In this document: positions 45,561 to 56,223 of the stretch, piece by piece | Layout: each line of letters starts with the position of its first letter | Numbering within the stretch: the stretch's first letter is position 1 | NCBI RefSeq assembly: GCF_000759855.1 | Contig: NZ_JNAI01000010.1 | Span: 1 to 64,000, forward strand | From: Prochlorococcus marinus str. MIT 9107 | GTDB lineage: Bacteria; Cyanobacteriota; Cyanobacteriia; PCC-6307; Cyanobiaceae | Direction of reading: 5' to 3' | Length of the DNA: 64,000 nucleotides | The notes under the pieces: generated by a model | Told to the model about the DNA's origin: nothing | What the model saw: only the letters and a program-made list of their open reading frames with translations | The model's database searches: none | Made by a program: the position numbers and the translations under genes

Positions 45561-47144
45561 ATGCATTCATTTTTAAAAAATAATGTTTTTTCAATTTCAT
45601 TTGGTACTAGTCTTAGTAAATTTGCCGGATGTATAAGACAAATATTTATAGCTGCTGCTTTTGGGGTTGGGGTAACATACGACGCTTTTAATTATGCGTA
45701 TATAATTCCAGGTTTTTTGCTCATAATCATTGGTGGAATTAATGGTCCTTTGCATAATGCAGTAGTTGCAGTTTTAACTCCCCTTACAAAAAGAAAGGGA
45801 GGAATAGTTCTAACTCAAGTAAGTATAAAACTTTCAATATTATTATTCTGTTTAGCTATATTGGTTTACTTTAATTCCAGTTTATTAATTGAATTATTAG
45901 CCCCTAATTTAAGTTACGAAGCTAAATCTATCGCAACTTATCAATTAAGAATACTTACGCCTTGTATCCCTTTATCTGGCTTCATAGGTTTAAGCTTTGG
46001 CGCCTTAAATGCCAGAGGAAAATTCTTTTTATCAAGTTTAAGCCCAGCCATAACAAGCATCACTACAATTTTTTTTATTTTATTTAGTTGGATTGTCAAT
46101 CAAGAAAATACATCTTTAAATTTACTCACTTATTCGGGTTTGCTAGCTTTTGCAACTTTAACAGGAACTTTTATTCAAGCTGGTATTCAAATTTGGGAAC
46201 TAAATACAATTGGCCTCTTGAGATTAAAGTCAACCTTCCAATTTTTTAAAGATGAAGAAAGGAGGATTTTCAAGCTAATTATTCCAGCATCTATCTCATC
46301 AGGTCTAGGCCAAATAAATGTTTTCATTGATATGTTTTTTGCTTCCAGTTTTGAAGGAGCAGCATCGGGACTGGCTTACGGAAACTTTCTTATTCAAGCG
46401 CCATTAGGGATATTATCCAACTCTTTAATTTTGCCATTACTTCCAAAATTTTCTAAATTGATAAGTTCCAGAGACAAAAGTGGGCTCCAAAAAAATTTAA
46501 TCTCTGGAATAGAGTATTGTTTCTTGACAACTATTTTTTTAACTGGATTTTTCTTAACATTCAATAACCAAATAGTACAATTAGTTTTTCAAAGAGGGGC
46601 TTTTGATTATTCAGCGACTTTAAAAGTAAAGAATATATTAATTGCTTATGCAGTTGGCATACCTTTTTATCTTTATCGAGATTTATTAGTAAGAACTTAC
46701 TACTCAATAGAAAAAACAAAATTCCCTTTTAAGTTGTCATTCGCAGGGATAATATTTAATATTTTCTTTGATTGGTTTTTAATTGGTGCTCCAATTAAGA
46801 ATTTTGGTAATCTGTCTCCATATAATTTTGGAGTTGTAGGAATAATTTTATCTTCAGTAATAGTCAACTTTATAGTTTCTATTTTGCTTTCCTTCAATCT
46901 GCGAAATGAAGATATACATTTGCCTAAATTAGATTTACTGAAGAAAATTACTCTAATGTCATTAGCATCTTTTATTGATGGCTCAATTTGTTTAACTATT
47001 TTCAAAACTACAAATAACTTTGATTCAAATTTTAGGGGATTTTTATTATTAATATTTGGATCTCTCACTTTCTTTATAATTTATTTTTTACTTACAAAAT
47101 GTTTGAAAGTAAATAAATTTAAAATTTATCAAAAAAAGATTTAG
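45561..47144 (+). CDS. murJ: lipid II flippase MurJ
   Basis: A 527-residue, 14-helix membrane protein that flips the peptidoglycan precursor lipid II. The N-terminal LSKFAGCIRQIFIAAAFGVGVTYDAFNYAY is the family signature, with the later GLGQINVFIDMFFAS and LVRTYYSIEKTKFP. The charged central cavity residues follow the MOP-exporter pattern. Length is typical. It converges on the small gene at 47141-47431 with a 4-bp overlap. Confidence 0.92.
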   Translation: MHSFLKNNVFSISFGTSLSKFAGCIRQIFIAAAFGVGVTYDAFNYAYIIPGFLLIIIGGINGPLHNAVVAVLTPLTKRKGGIVLTQVSIKLSILLFCLAILVYFNSSLLIELLAPNLSYEAKSIATYQLRILTPCIPLSGFIGLSFGALNARGKFFLSSLSPAITSITTIFFILFSWIVNQENTSLNLLTYSGLLAFATLTGTFIQAGIQIWELNTIGLLRLKSTFQFFKDEERRIFKLIIPASISSGLGQINVFIDMFFASSFEGAASGLAYGNFLIQAPLGILSNSLILPLLPKFSKLISSRDKSGLQKNLISGIEYCFLTTIFLTGFFLTFNNQIVQLVFQRGAFDYSATLKVKNILIAYAVGIPFYLYRDLLVRTYYSIEKTKFPFKLSFAGIIFNIFFDWFLIGAPIKNFGNLSPYNFGVVGIILSSVIVNFIVSILLSFNLRNEDIHLPKLDLLKKITLMSLASFIDGSICLTIFKTTNNFDSNFRGFLLLIFGSLTFFIIYFLLTKCLKVNKFKIYQKKI

Positions 47145-47431
47145 TTATCAAAAAAACTCTCCAAAATCTCCTCTAATTCAAGAATTTGTGAGGTAGTGAT
47201 TAAATCAATAAGTGGAATACTGTTTAATCCATCCCCAACTTTGACATTAATTGCTTTCAAACTCATTTTTGCAGCCTCTAATGAGCCTTGATTTTTATTG
47301 CTAATACATTCAATGGCAAGACGTCTAGCTAAGCCAGCATCTCCAAGATATAAATTCCACTTTTCTATTTTTATAAAAACCTGTTCTGAAATAATATTTT
47401 CTAGATCACTTATTCGTATCTGAGAGTCCAT
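47141..47431 (-). CDS. small cyanobacterial protein, possibly DUF3181
   Basis: A 96-residue soluble, helical protein with VFIKIEKWNLYLGDAGLARRLA in the first half and an acidic C-terminus. The pattern resembles the cyanobacterial DUF3181 family, which has no known function; this is a moderate-confidence match. Its 3' end overlaps murJ by 4 bp. A membrane protein gene lies 14 bp upstream on the same strand. Confidence 0.65.
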   Translation of the reverse strand: MDSQIRISDLENIISEQVFIKIEKWNLYLGDAGLARRLAIECISNKNQGSLEAAKMSLKAINVKVGDGLNSIPLIDLITTSQILELEEILESFFDN

Positions 47432-47445
47432 AAATAAAAATTGAT

Positions 47446-47697
47446 TTAAGTTGATTGTTTTTCTAAATCTTTAGGCTTTTTAAAAATTACAAAAAGTAAG
47501 TGGAAAGCTAAAAAAATTGACCAGAAAATTGCAAAATTATTAAAAAAAGCAAATTCATACTTAATTTCTTTTAAAAGCCAAGTACCACTTACGACAGCAG
47601 TAAATATCATGCAGTGAATCACAAAATTTACTATTCGAGAAAAATGTTTGTAGGTGGGTTCTTCTAAGTCACCAGTTCCGTACCACTTTATGGGCAT
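47446..47697 (-). CDS. small two-helix membrane protein, unknown
   Basis: An 83-residue protein with a polar start (PIKWYGTGDLEEPTYKHFSR) and two hydrophobic segments (about 24-43 and 51-71), then a basic tail. The start motif resembles small cyanobacterial membrane proteins of unknown function. It precedes the DUF3181-like gene by 14 bp and may be co-transcribed with it. Confidence 0.6.
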   Translation of the reverse strand: MPIKWYGTGDLEEPTYKHFSRIVNFVIHCMIFTAVVSGTWLLKEIKYEFAFFNNFAIFWSIFLAFHLLFVIFKKPKDLEKQST

Positions 47698-47787
47698 ATT
47701 ATTTAAGTATGAGATTGTTAATAATAGATATTTTACCCGAAATCTAGTTGACTAAGAGACCCTGAAACAGAGATATTACAATATTAT

Positions 47788-47861
47788 GCGCCTGTAGCTC
47801 AGTGGATTAGAGCACCTGACTACGGATCAGGGTGTCGGGAGTTCGAATCTCTCCAGGCGCG
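47788..47861 (+). tRNA. trnR: tRNA-Arg (ACG)
   Basis: A 74-nt cloverleaf. Acceptor GCGCCTG pairs with CAGGCGC; anticodon stem CCTGA/TCAGG with loop CTACGGA (anticodon ACG, wobble A read as inosine); T-arm GGGAG-TTCGAAT-CTCTCC; discriminator G. CCA is not encoded. A T-rich run (47877-47897) follows. Confidence 0.94.
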
Positions 47862-47938
47862 TTTTAAATTATGAAATATTTTTTTTATATTTTTCTAAAA
47901 AATATCGTATATATTATTAATATTACTCATCAAATTCA

Positions 47939-49210
47939 ATGAATATTCTTCAAAATCTTAAAGAAAGTGATCCAGTAATATCTAATTTTATTAATTCCGA
48001 AAAAAAAAGACAGGAAACTCACCTTGAGTTAATAGCAAGTGAGAATTTTGCATCAATTGCTGTGATGCAGGCTCAAGGTTCGGTCCTCACCAATAAATAC
48101 GCGGAAGGATTACCTCAAAAAAGATATTACGGGGGGTGTGAATTTGTTGATGAAATTGAAGAATTAGCTATTCAAAGAGCGAAAAAATTATTTAATGCAA
48201 ATTGGGCTAATGTTCAACCTCATAGCGGAGCTCAAGCAAATGCTGCCGTTTTCTTAAGTCTTCTTAAACCTGGCGACACAATTATGGGAATGGATTTATC
48301 TCATGGTGGGCACCTTACTCATGGATCTCCAGTCAATATGAGTGGTAAGTGGTTCAATGCAGTTCACTATGGTGTAAATCAAGAAACTAGTGAGTTGAAT
48401 TTTGATGAAATAAAAGAGATAGCTCTTGAAGCAAAACCAAAATTAATCATATGCGGATATTCTGCTTATCCAAGAACAATTGATTTTGAATCATTTAGAA
48501 ATATTGCAGATGAAGTCGGTGCATTCTTAATGGCGGATATTGCCCACATCGCAGGGCTCGTAGCAAGTAAACTTCACCCAAATCCAATACCTTATTGTGA
48601 TGTCGTAACTACAACTACTCATAAAACATTGAGAGGGCCTAGAGGCGGACTTATCTTATGTAATGATGCAGAATTTGGAAAGAAATTTGATAAATCTGTT
48701 TTTCCTGGAACTCAAGGTGGTCCCCTTGAACATATTATTGCCGCTAAAGCAGTTGCATTTGGAGAAGCTTTACAACCCGATTTCGTTAATTATTCCCAAC
48801 AAGTAATAAAAAATGCCAAAGTTCTATCTTCAACTTTAATAAGTAGAGGTATTGATATTGTTAGTGGAGGAACTGATAATCATATCGTTTTACTTGATTT
48901 AAGAAGTATTAATATGACTGGGAAAATTGCTGATTTATTAGTAAGCGAAGTGAATATCACAGCCAATAAAAATACTGTTCCGTTTGATCCTGAATCACCT
49001 TTTGTGACCAGTGGGCTAAGGTTAGGTACTGCTGCTTTAACTACCAGAGGCTTTAATGAAAGTGCTTTTGCTGAAGTTGGAGAGATAATTGCTGATAGAT
49101 TACTTAATCCAAATGATTCACTAATTGAAGGTAAATGTAAAGACAGAGTATTAGCCTTATGTAATCGTTTCCCTCTCTATGAAAGTAAACTTGAAGCATC
49201 AATTAAATGA
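47939..49210 (+). CDS. glyA: serine hydroxymethyltransferase
   Basis: A 423-residue PLP enzyme interconverting serine and glycine with one-carbon transfer to folate. Motifs: [62 protein letters not shown], and the PLP lysine in [13 protein letters not shown]. Active in the photorespiratory and C1 pathways. cinA overlaps its stop (ATGA), so the two are coupled. Confidence 0.96.
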   Translation: MNILQNLKESDPVISNFINSEKKRQETHLELIASENFASIAVMQAQGSVLTNKYAEGLPQKRYYGGCEFVDEIEELAIQRAKKLFNANWANVQPHSGAQANAAVFLSLLKPGDTIMGMDLSHGGHLTHGSPVNMSGKWFNAVHYGVNQETSELNFDEIKEIALEAKPKLIICGYSAYPRTIDFESFRNIADEVGAFLMADIAHIAGLVASKLHPNPIPYCDVVTTTTHKTLRGPRGGLILCNDAEFGKKFDKSVFPGTQGGPLEHIIAAKAVAFGEALQPDFVNYSQQVIKNAKVLSSTLISRGIDIVSGGTDNHIVLLDLRSINMTGKIADLLVSEVNITANKNTVPFDPESPFVTSGLRLGTAALTTRGFNESAFAEVGEIIADRLLNPNDSLIEGKCKDRVLALCNRFPLYESKLEASIK

Positions 49211-50481
49211 ATCCCAATTCCAAGGGGGTTGAAATTCTTTCTATTGGGACAGAGCTCCTTTTAGGAAATATTGTAAATACAAATGCTCAATGGATTTCCG
49301 AGCAATTATCACAATTAGGTTTAAATCACTTTAGACAATCAACTGTAGGAGATAATTGTGATCGTATTATAAAAGTAGTTCAAGAAATTTCTAAAAGAAG
49401 TAATCTTCTTATTACAACAGGTGGATTAGGTCCCACTCCAGATGACTTAACTACTGAAGCAATAGCCAAGTCTTTCAATGCATCCCTTTTTGAAAGACAG
49501 TTCTTATGGGGAGAAATTAAACAAAAACTTTCAAATTCAAAGCTGCAGGATAATTCTTCCAGTTTAAGGAAACAATGTTTCTTCCCCAAAAATGCCCAAA
49601 TAATCAATAACCCTCGGGGCACTGCCCCAGGAATGATATGGGAACCTATAAAAGGATTTACTATTCTTACTTTCCCCGGTGTACCAAGTGAAATGAAAAC
49701 CATGTGGGAAGAGACTGCATTAGAATTTATTAAAAACAAATTCTCAAATAGTTATTCCTTCTTTTCAAATACTCTCAAATTTTCAGGCATTGGAGAATCG
49801 AGCGTTGCAGAAAAAATTAACGATCTACTAAATCTTAAAAACCCGACTGTTGCCCCATATGCAAACTTAGGGGAAGTTAAACTCAGAATAACAGCTAGAG
49901 CAAAGAATGATCTAGAAGCAAAAAATATAATAAAACCTGTGAAAGAAAAATTAAAAAAAGAGTTCTCAAAATTTATTTTTGGAGAAAATCATGATACTCT
50001 TCCTAGTGTTTTAATAAAAGAATTAGCCAAGAGAAACGAAACTATCGTTTTTGCCGAATCCTGTACAGGAGGATTGCTCTCTTCTTCAATCACATCAATA
50101 TCAGGTTCATCTCAAGTTTTTCAAGGTAGTATTATTTCCTATAGCAATGAGCTAAAAAATTCATTATTAAATATTTCTGAAGAGAAGCTTACAAAATATG
50201 GAGCTGTTTCTGAAGAAGTTTGTGAGTCCATGGCAATTAATGTAAAAGAGAAATTAGGAGCAGATTGGGCAATAGCAATTAGTGGAATAGCTGGGCCTAA
50301 CGGAGGAAGTCAAAACAAACCGGTTGGACTTGTCTATATCTCAATTACAGGACCGAATAATCATATAACTAATATAAGAAAACTATTTAATACAACCCGA
50401 AATAGAATAGAAATTCAAACACTAAGTGTAAATGTCTGTTTGAACAGCCTCAGATTAATCCTATTATCGAATAGTAAGTAA
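49207..50481 (+). CDS. cinA: CinA-family nicotinamide-nucleotide amidase
   Basis: A 424-residue protein. The N-terminal MoaB-like domain has [39 protein letters not shown] and NPRGTAPGM; the C-terminal amidase domain begins [22 protein letters not shown] and has [12 protein letters not shown]-type residues. It salvages nicotinamide mononucleotide and, as CinA, is linked to competence in other bacteria. It is coupled to glyA and precedes leuC by 13 nt. Confidence 0.92.
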   Translation: MNPNSKGVEILSIGTELLLGNIVNTNAQWISEQLSQLGLNHFRQSTVGDNCDRIIKVVQEISKRSNLLITTGGLGPTPDDLTTEAIAKSFNASLFERQFLWGEIKQKLSNSKLQDNSSSLRKQCFFPKNAQIINNPRGTAPGMIWEPIKGFTILTFPGVPSEMKTMWEETALEFIKNKFSNSYSFFSNTLKFSGIGESSVAEKINDLLNLKNPTVAPYANLGEVKLRITARAKNDLEAKNIIKPVKEKLKKEFSKFIFGENHDTLPSVLIKELAKRNETIVFAESCTGGLLSSSITSISGSSQVFQGSIISYSNELKNSLLNISEEKLTKYGAVSEEVCESMAINVKEKLGADWAIAISGIAGPNGGSQNKPVGLVYISITGPNNHITNIRKLFNTTRNRIEIQTLSVNVCLNSLRLILLSNSK

Positions 50482-50494
50482 CTATTTTTACAAA

Positions 50495-51901
50495 TTGAGT
50501 CAAGATACCCTATTTGATAAAGTTTGGGATTTACATAAAGTTTCAAGACTTCCTGGAGGATCTGATCAATTATTTATTGGTCTGCATCTTATTCATGAAG
50601 TGACGAGTCCTCAAGCATTTGGAGCTTTAAAAGACAAAAACTTAAAAGTAAAATTCCCTGAAAGAACTGTTGCTACTGTTGATCATATTGTGCCCACAGA
50701 TAATCAAAGCAGGCCTTTCAAAGATAATCTCGCTGAACAGATGATTGAAACACTTGAGAAGAATTGCTTAGAAAATAAAATAAGATTTTTTAATATTGGT
50801 AGTGGTAATCAAGGAATAGTTCATGTAGTAGCACCAGAATTAGGGCTAACTCAGCCAGGAATGACAATCGCTTGTGGAGATTCTCATACTTCAACTCATG
50901 GTGCTTTTGGCTCAATTGCTTTTGGGATAGGTACAAGCCAAGTAAGGGATGTTCTTGCTACCCAAACCATAGCCATGAACAAATTGAAAGTAAGGCAAAT
51001 TTGGTGTGAAAATAAATTATCTCATGGGGTTTATGCTAAGGATCTAGTGCTTCATATCATTAATGAACTTGGTGTAAAGGCTGGAGTAGGTTTCGCATAT
51101 GAATTCGCAGGCCCTGCGATTAGCACATTATCAATGGAAGAAAGAATGACAATATGCAATATGTCTATTGAAGGAGGAGCAAGATGTGGCTACATAAACC
51201 CTGACGAAAAGACCTTTAGTTACATTAAAAATAAATTATGCGCTCCAAAAAATGAGCAGTGGAATAAAGCTCTCACATGGTGGAAATCATTAAAAAGCAA
51301 TGAACATTCAATTTATGATGATGTAATTAAATTAGATGCATCTAAAGTAGAACCAACCGTAACATGGGGGATTACTCCCGGACAAAGTATAAGCATTAAT
51401 CAAAAAATCCCTCTTTTAGATGACTTGTCCCCAAATGACAAATTAGTTGCTAAAGAGGCTTATGAATATATGAGTTTCAAGCCAGGACAATTAATAAAAG
51501 ATACTCCTGTAGACGTTTGTTTCATAGGCAGTTGCACAAATGGGCGAATCAGTGACTTAAGAGTTGCAGCTAAAGTATTAAAAAACAAAAAAGTATCTAA
51601 GAATGTTAAAGCTTTTGTAGTTCCCGGTTCAGAAAAAGTGGCAACTGAGGCAAAAAAAGAAGGTCTTGATCAGATTTTTAAGGATTCTGGATTTCAATGG
51701 AGAGAGCCTGGCTGCTCAATGTGTTTAGCAATGAATTCAGATAAGCTAATAGGTAATCAAGTAAGTGCTAGTTCTAGTAATAGAAATTTCAAGGGTAGGC
51801 AAGGGTCTCCTAGCGGAAGAACACTTCTCATGAGTCCAGCAATGGTTGCTGCTGCTGCAATTAATGGCAGAGTCAGTGACGTTAGAGAATTTATAAACTA
51901 A
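50495..51901 (+). CDS. leuC: 3-isopropylmalate dehydratase large subunit
   Basis: A 468-residue aconitase-family subunit of leucine synthesis. Iron-sulfur ligands lie in [15 protein letters not shown] and the CSMCLAMN motif; [25 protein letters not shown] and VVPGSEKVA are typical. TTG 50495 is the start. leuD begins on the last base of its stop codon. Confidence 0.96.
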   Translation: MSQDTLFDKVWDLHKVSRLPGGSDQLFIGLHLIHEVTSPQAFGALKDKNLKVKFPERTVATVDHIVPTDNQSRPFKDNLAEQMIETLEKNCLENKIRFFNIGSGNQGIVHVVAPELGLTQPGMTIACGDSHTSTHGAFGSIAFGIGTSQVRDVLATQTIAMNKLKVRQIWCENKLSHGVYAKDLVLHIINELGVKAGVGFAYEFAGPAISTLSMEERMTICNMSIEGGARCGYINPDEKTFSYIKNKLCAPKNEQWNKALTWWKSLKSNEHSIYDDVIKLDASKVEPTVTWGITPGQSISINQKIPLLDDLSPNDKLVAKEAYEYMSFKPGQLIKDTPVDVCFIGSCTNGRISDLRVAAKVLKNKKVSKNVKAFVVPGSEKVATEAKKEGLDQIFKDSGFQWREPGCSMCLAMNSDKLIGNQVSASSSNRNFKGRQGSPSGRTLLMSPAMVAAAAINGRVSDVREFIN

Positions 51902-52524
51902 TGGAATCAGTTTTTACACCCCCAATTGGAAAAATTTCACATATAAGCGGGAAATGCATCTCATTGAATGGTAACGACATTGATACAGATCGAATAATTC
52001 CAGCACGTTTCTTGAAGTGTGTTAACTTTGATTCATTGGGTGAATCTGTTTTTGAAGACGATAGAAAAACTTTAAAAGGAAGGCATCCTTTCGATCTAGA
52101 AGAAAACAAAGATGCCACAATACTAGTTGTCAATAGCAATTTTGGATGTGGTTCCAGCCGAGAGCATGCCCCCCAAGCGCTTATGAGATGGGGTATAAAA
52201 GCAATCATAGGCGAGAGTTTCGCCGACATCTTTTATAGTAATTGTATTGCGATAGGCATTCCATGTTTTACTCTTTCAAAAAAATTAATACAAGAGATCC
52301 AAAACTATATCGATAATAAATTTTTATTTTTAGAAATTGATATGAAAAATTCCTTAGCAAAAACAAAGGATTTAATTTTAAATCTTGAAATTAAAGAAAG
52401 CTCAAGAAAAATGTTTTTATCAGGAGAATGGGATGCGACTTCAACACTACTTGAGAATGAAAATTTAATAGAAAATAAATTTAACCAATTACCTTATATA
52501 AAATTTAATTCTCATTTAACATAG
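51901..52524 (+). CDS. leuD: 3-isopropylmalate dehydratase small subunit
   Basis: A 207-residue partner of LeuC, carrying the swivel domain. Motifs: GNDIDTDRIIPARFLK and NFGCGSSREHAPQALM, with IGESFADIFYSNCIAIGIP. The start ATG overlaps the leuC stop by one base. It converges on the LptD-like gene with no gap between the stops. Confidence 0.95.
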   Translation: MESVFTPPIGKISHISGKCISLNGNDIDTDRIIPARFLKCVNFDSLGESVFEDDRKTLKGRHPFDLEENKDATILVVNSNFGCGSSREHAPQALMRWGIKAIIGESFADIFYSNCIAIGIPCFTLSKKLIQEIQNYIDNKFLFLEIDMKNSLAKTKDLILNLEIKESSRKMFLSGEWDATSTLLENENLIENKFNQLPYIKFNSHLT

Positions 52525-54531
52525 CTATTTAAATCCAAAGAGACCAAATGAAATCCCTCCTGATTGATTATGAGGTTGATAAAAAATACCAAATTCATAT
52601 GATCTTTTCTTCCAATTTAAAGAAATCTTGGAATCTATTAATTCACCATAATCATTTGAATCATTTGTTAAGTTTAAAGTCCCAAAACTTTTGAGAATAA
52701 TTGGTCCATATAATTGCTGATCAAAAGAAATATTTAAGGTGAATTTCTCATAATTATGATCAAATTTAAACACACTCTCTCCACTGCCAAGTTTATAGAA
52801 AGGGAATAAACTTATACGAGTATAATCAAAAGTTTTATTTTTAAAATTACCAAATATTAATTCTGGGCCTATACCTAAACCTAAATTTTCTTGATGCCCA
52901 CCATTTTCATAAAAAGAAGATGATGCTTCTAATCTTGTATTTAGACTTAAGCCTTTAGTAATTGGTTCAGGAATGTACCTATATGAAATATCAATGGATT
53001 TCTTTTTAGGCTCTTGAATACTAATTGGAAATTTCTGGTCAATAGAATAAAACAAATTACCTTTTAAGTTAGTTACCAGATCTTTAGTATTTAAAGCCTC
53101 TGCTGTTAGGTTAGCCAAACCTAAAGATAAAAATTCTGTCTTTTTAATTCCATCAACAATCCAAGTATTCTCTTTTTGCAATTGTGAACCATAACCTGAG
53201 TAAATTTCTGCCTCACCCAATGAACCATTCCAGACCCTCTCTCTATAAATTCCATAAAAGCTTTTTTTCCATTTTGTATCCAAAAAATTAATTTCTTTAC
53301 TCAATTCAGTTTTAAATCTAAGTGCATGTGAAAATTTATCAAAATCAAGAGAATTAAAATTCTTATTTATTTCTAAATTCCAATCATTTATTGTGCCTTT
53401 TACCTGAGAATTTAGAGCGAAATAATCTTCAAAACTTGTATTTCTTTTAACCCTATCTGAAGTGATGGATTCGCCCTTCTTGACAAAACTTTTTGTATAA
53501 CCTTTTAATGAGCGCTGAATTAAAAATTGTGGCTCTAAATCAAGAACAAAATTATCAGAAATATCTATAGAGTTTAATTTTCTGCCAATAAAATAACCAT
53601 CCTTATCTAAATTTTCATATCCTAAATTCCATCTGTTATCTAAGTTAAAGGATTCTCCAGACTTATTTAAACTTCTATCTCCAAGCCAAAATGGAATAGA
53701 TATTTTTTCTTCAAAAATTAAATAATTTAACGACGACTTAAATCGTAATTTCTCCGCTTCAGATAAAACTTCTAATGAATTAATTACTAATTTAACTTGT
53801 TGCAATTCAAGCAAATCATTACTTAAAAAAGCCTTCTTAGTTTTCCATTTTTTATCATCTATAGTCATTTTATCTGTGAAAAATATCCAATTTTCAACCT
53901 TGCCAGGAGTATTTAAAACTTCCTTTTTATTTAATTCAAGTAAACTTTCTATCTTTTTAAAATCTGAATAGCTGAAATTTGAGGATAAGTCATCCATCAA
54001 GCTATTTGTATTAATAGATCCCTTAACATCTAATAAATATCCTTTTTGACTAATAAAACTGTACTCTAATTGTGAAACTTCAAAAAATTGATCTCCAAAT
54101 ATCAAGGATATATTTTCTTTAGCCCTAATTATTTTATTGAACTTATCGTAAATTAAATAATCAGCTTTAAGAAGTTTCCCCTTATATGAAACAGATACGT
54201 TGCCTTCTGCATATATAACGTTATTTATTTCAGACTGTTTATCTGATTGGATTATTAATTCTTCTTGCTTGTTAGTTAAGTCAGGTATTGGTAACTCAGA
54301 ATTTTTCTCTAAAATAATTTCATTATCTGATAATTCCTCTGAATTCTTCAAAGATTGTTTTGATGAATTTGAAGAAATATTTTTAGTTTTTTTATTTAAC
54401 CAACTTAATTGGTTGGTTAAATTACTATCAATTTTATTGATTTCATGGAAATGAGCAGATTTTACTGGCTGAATAAAATTAATAAATAAAAGAGAAGGAA
54501 ATATTACTTTTTTTGATATTCCTAAAATCAA
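52525..54531 (-). CDS. LptD-like outer-membrane protein (DUF3769)
   Basis: A 668-residue protein with an N-terminal signal peptide (about 1-26, ending VKSAH). Residues about 90-170 are an OstA/LptA-like repeat (YAEGNVSVSYKGKLLKADYL, ENISLIFGDQFFEVSQ). The C-terminal half is rich in alternating hydrophobic/aromatic strands of a beta-barrel, as in LptD; cyanobacterial versions are DUF3769. It probably inserts lipopolysaccharide or glycolipid in the outer membrane. Membership is clear in part, the specific role inferred. Confidence 0.82.
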   Translation of the reverse strand: MILGISKKVIFPSLLFINFIQPVKSAHFHEINKIDSNLTNQLSWLNKKTKNISSNSSKQSLKNSEELSDNEIILEKNSELPIPDLTNKQEELIIQSDKQSEINNVIYAEGNVSVSYKGKLLKADYLIYDKFNKIIRAKENISLIFGDQFFEVSQLEYSFISQKGYLLDVKGSINTNSLMDDLSSNFSYSDFKKIESLLELNKKEVLNTPGKVENWIFFTDKMTIDDKKWKTKKAFLSNDLLELQQVKLVINSLEVLSEAEKLRFKSSLNYLIFEEKISIPFWLGDRSLNKSGESFNLDNRWNLGYENLDKDGYFIGRKLNSIDISDNFVLDLEPQFLIQRSLKGYTKSFVKKGESITSDRVKRNTSFEDYFALNSQVKGTINDWNLEINKNFNSLDFDKFSHALRFKTELSKEINFLDTKWKKSFYGIYRERVWNGSLGEAEIYSGYGSQLQKENTWIVDGIKKTEFLSLGLANLTAEALNTKDLVTNLKGNLFYSIDQKFPISIQEPKKKSIDISYRYIPEPITKGLSLNTRLEASSSFYENGGHQENLGLGIGPELIFGNFKNKTFDYTRISLFPFYKLGSGESVFKFDHNYEKFTLNISFDQQLYGPIILKSFGTLNLTNDSNDYGELIDSKISLNWKKRSYEFGIFYQPHNQSGGISFGLFGFK

Positions 54532-54548
54532 TTTAAATAATTAAGAGA

Positions 54549-54677
54549 TTAATCTTGAGGACTTTCTAAATCTTTTCTATTTGGAGTTCTAGTTGGATCA
54601 CTTGCTAAAAATCCGAAGAGAAAGATTCCTACAAAGAAAAAGACAATTGTGTAAACAGAAATTTTTAAGGCAAGCAT
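54549..54677 (-). CDS. psbI: photosystem II protein I
   Basis: A 42-residue PSII reaction-centre subunit, found by translation. One membrane helix (about 4-24) then [17 protein letters not shown], which is the diagnostic PsbI C-terminus. It stabilises the D1 reaction centre during assembly. The gene runs on the minus strand, 17 nt before the LptD-like gene and downstream of psbN, and may be in one transcription unit with psbN. Confidence 0.94.
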
Positions 54678-54785
54678 GGAATTACGTGTGCTGACAGATT
54701 TATATCTTATTAAATTTATATTTAATTTATGAGAAAAGGTTTACTTTTTGTATTTTTGGAAAATTTTGAAATACTTTAAGGCAGA

Positions 54786-54938
54786 TTAATCATCATGTTC
54801 ATCCCAAGGATCAACAAGATTGGCAGCTTTAGATCCAAATGCAGTCCAAAGGCCAAAACTAGTTAAAGCTAGAAGTATTACCAGAATTGTTACTCCTATG
54901 GAAACGGCAGGATCTGGAGGAGATGATAAAGTTTGCAT
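54786..54938 (-). CDS. psbN: photosystem II biogenesis protein PsbN
   Basis: A 50-residue protein with one membrane helix (about 12-34; VSIGVTILVILLALTSFGLW) and the characteristic polar end AFGSKAANLVDPWDEHDD. PsbN is not a stable PSII subunit but helps repair and assembly of the reaction centre. It is divergent from psbH, sharing an 80-bp control region with a perfect inverted repeat. Confidence 0.93.
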   Translation of the reverse strand: MQTLSSPPDPAVSIGVTILVILLALTSFGLWTAFGSKAANLVDPWDEHDD

Positions 54939-54966
54939 CAATTTTGCTAAGTTTGTAAACAATTTA

Positions 54967-54984
54967 TGTATAAGTTCTTATACA
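54967..54984. promoter_or_regulatory. perfect inverted repeat in the psbN/psbH divergent promoter
   Basis: TGTATAAG-TT-CTTATACA has 8-bp arms and a 2-bp centre. Each arm gives a -10-like element: TATACAAT toward psbH (34 bp before the ATG) and TATACATA toward psbN (29 bp before its ATG). The spacing GTA-N10-TAC is 2 bp wider than an NtcA site. Confidence 0.6.
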
Positions 54985-55018
54985 ATAGCGAAATAATATT
55001 CGATTTTGTGAATTCAAC

Positions 55019-55219
55019 ATGGGTCAAAAAACAGCCTTAGGAAGTCTTTTAAAAGCAATTGGCAATTCAGGTCAAGGAAAAGTTGTACCTGGTTGGGGAG
55101 CAGCTCCTGTGATGACAGCCATAGGATTACTACTTTTGGTTTTCTTAGTTATTCTTCTACAAATTTATAACCAATCCTTACTCTTACAAGGTTTCTCAGT
55201 AGATTGGAACGGGAACTAA
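55019..55219 (+). CDS. psbH: photosystem II protein H
   Basis: A 66-residue PSII subunit. The polar N-terminus [31 protein letters not shown] is followed by a membrane helix (about 32-52) and the luminal tail [15 protein letters not shown]. PsbH supports QA/QB function and binds bicarbonate-region partners. Divergent from psbN. The next gene, pth, is 140 bp downstream. Confidence 0.96.
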   Translation: MGQKTALGSLLKAIGNSGQGKVVPGWGAAPVMTAIGLLLLVFLVILLQIYNQSLLLQGFSVDWNGN

Positions 55220-55359
55220 ATATCTGAAAGTTTCTAAAAAGTTTATCTGGTTAATCTGAGTATTAATAGATAGTCTTTTCTTGGACTTTTGTTTTAATTA
55301 ACTTAGTTATAGTTTGTTTATATTAATAACTCTCAATGAAAAGAGTCTAGAAATACACC

Positions 55360-55962
55360 ATGAAAGAAGTATATCTAATTGGATTGGGAAATCCAGGTAA
55401 AAAATATTCAAAAAGTAGACATAATATAGGGTTTTTGCTCCTTAAAAATTTTTCAAAAAAATACAATTCAAATTTTTCACCAAAAGATAAACTAAAAAGT
55501 TTCTATTCAGAATTCAAAATCAATGATTACACTTACAGGTTATTTTTACCAAATACATTTATGAATAATAGTGGTGATGCAGTTAGAGCAATAGTTGATT
55601 GGTACAAAATTAATTTAAATCAGATTTTTATAGTAGTCGATGATAAAGATCTTCCCCTCGGGAAAATAAGATTTAGAAAAAAAGGCAGCTCAGGTGGACA
55701 TAATGGGCTTAAGAGCATCATTGAAAAATTGCAAACTCATGACTTTAATAGGATAAGAATTGGGATTGGCTCTCCTCCATCTCTTAAAGAAACAAATAAT
55801 TTCAATACTATTTCTCATGTCTTAGGCAATATTTCTCTAGAAGAAAAATCAATATTGGATAAAGTATATAAGAGGGTGATAGAGTCCCTCGAACAATTAA
55901 ATACTAAAAAAGAAGAACTTATAATAAACGAATTAAATTCTTTTGATAAAGACCAAACATAA
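55360..55962 (+). CDS. pth: peptidyl-tRNA hydrolase
   Basis: A 200-residue enzyme that releases peptides from stalled peptidyl-tRNA. Motifs: YLIGLGNPGKKYSKSRHNIGF with the catalytic His, LPNTFMNNSGDAV, VVDDKDLPLGKIRFRKKGSSGGHNGLKSI. Length is typical. The downstream DUF3146 gene starts 3 nt after the stop. Confidence 0.95.
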   Translation: MKEVYLIGLGNPGKKYSKSRHNIGFLLLKNFSKKYNSNFSPKDKLKSFYSEFKINDYTYRLFLPNTFMNNSGDAVRAIVDWYKINLNQIFIVVDDKDLPLGKIRFRKKGSSGGHNGLKSIIEKLQTHDFNRIRIGIGSPPSLKETNNFNTISHVLGNISLEEKSILDKVYKRVIESLEQLNTKKEELIINELNSFDKDQT

Positions 55963-55965
55963 CAA

Positions 55966-56223
55966 ATGCGACCAAAACCAGAAACAATAGCCAATGTAAA
56001 TGTTAAGGAATATTGCTTCTCAAAGCAGGAAATCAAGGGGGTTGTAGAGGCTAGTCAATTTAAATGGACTTTTACATGGTCTTTTAGTAAAGGTTTATTA
56101 TTTGTTAATCCTCCTTTGGGAAGAGCATTAATTCAGGATGCCTTATTAAGATTTTTATTAAAAAAAGATTATGAATTAGAGGCAGGTAATGAATATAAGT
56201 TCACTATTTCAGCCAAGTTTTAA
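55966..56223 (+). CDS. conserved cyanobacterial DUF3146 protein
   Basis: An 85-residue protein with FKWTFTWSFSKGLLFVNPPLGRALIQDALLRFL split over a compact beta/alpha pattern, and DYELEAGNEYKF at the end, matching the DUF3146 family found in cyanobacteria. Function unknown. It follows pth by 3 nt and converges on the YqgF-like gene, overlapping by 20 bp. Confidence 0.8.
   Translation: MRPKPETIANVNVKEYCFSKQEIKGVVEASQFKWTFTWSFSKGLLFVNPPLGRALIQDALLRFLLKKDYELEAGNEYKFTISAKF

Noticed and set aside
54968-54983. NtcA site in the psbN/psbH palindrome
   Set aside because: The half-sites GTA and TAC are separated by 10 bp instead of the 8 bp NtcA needs.
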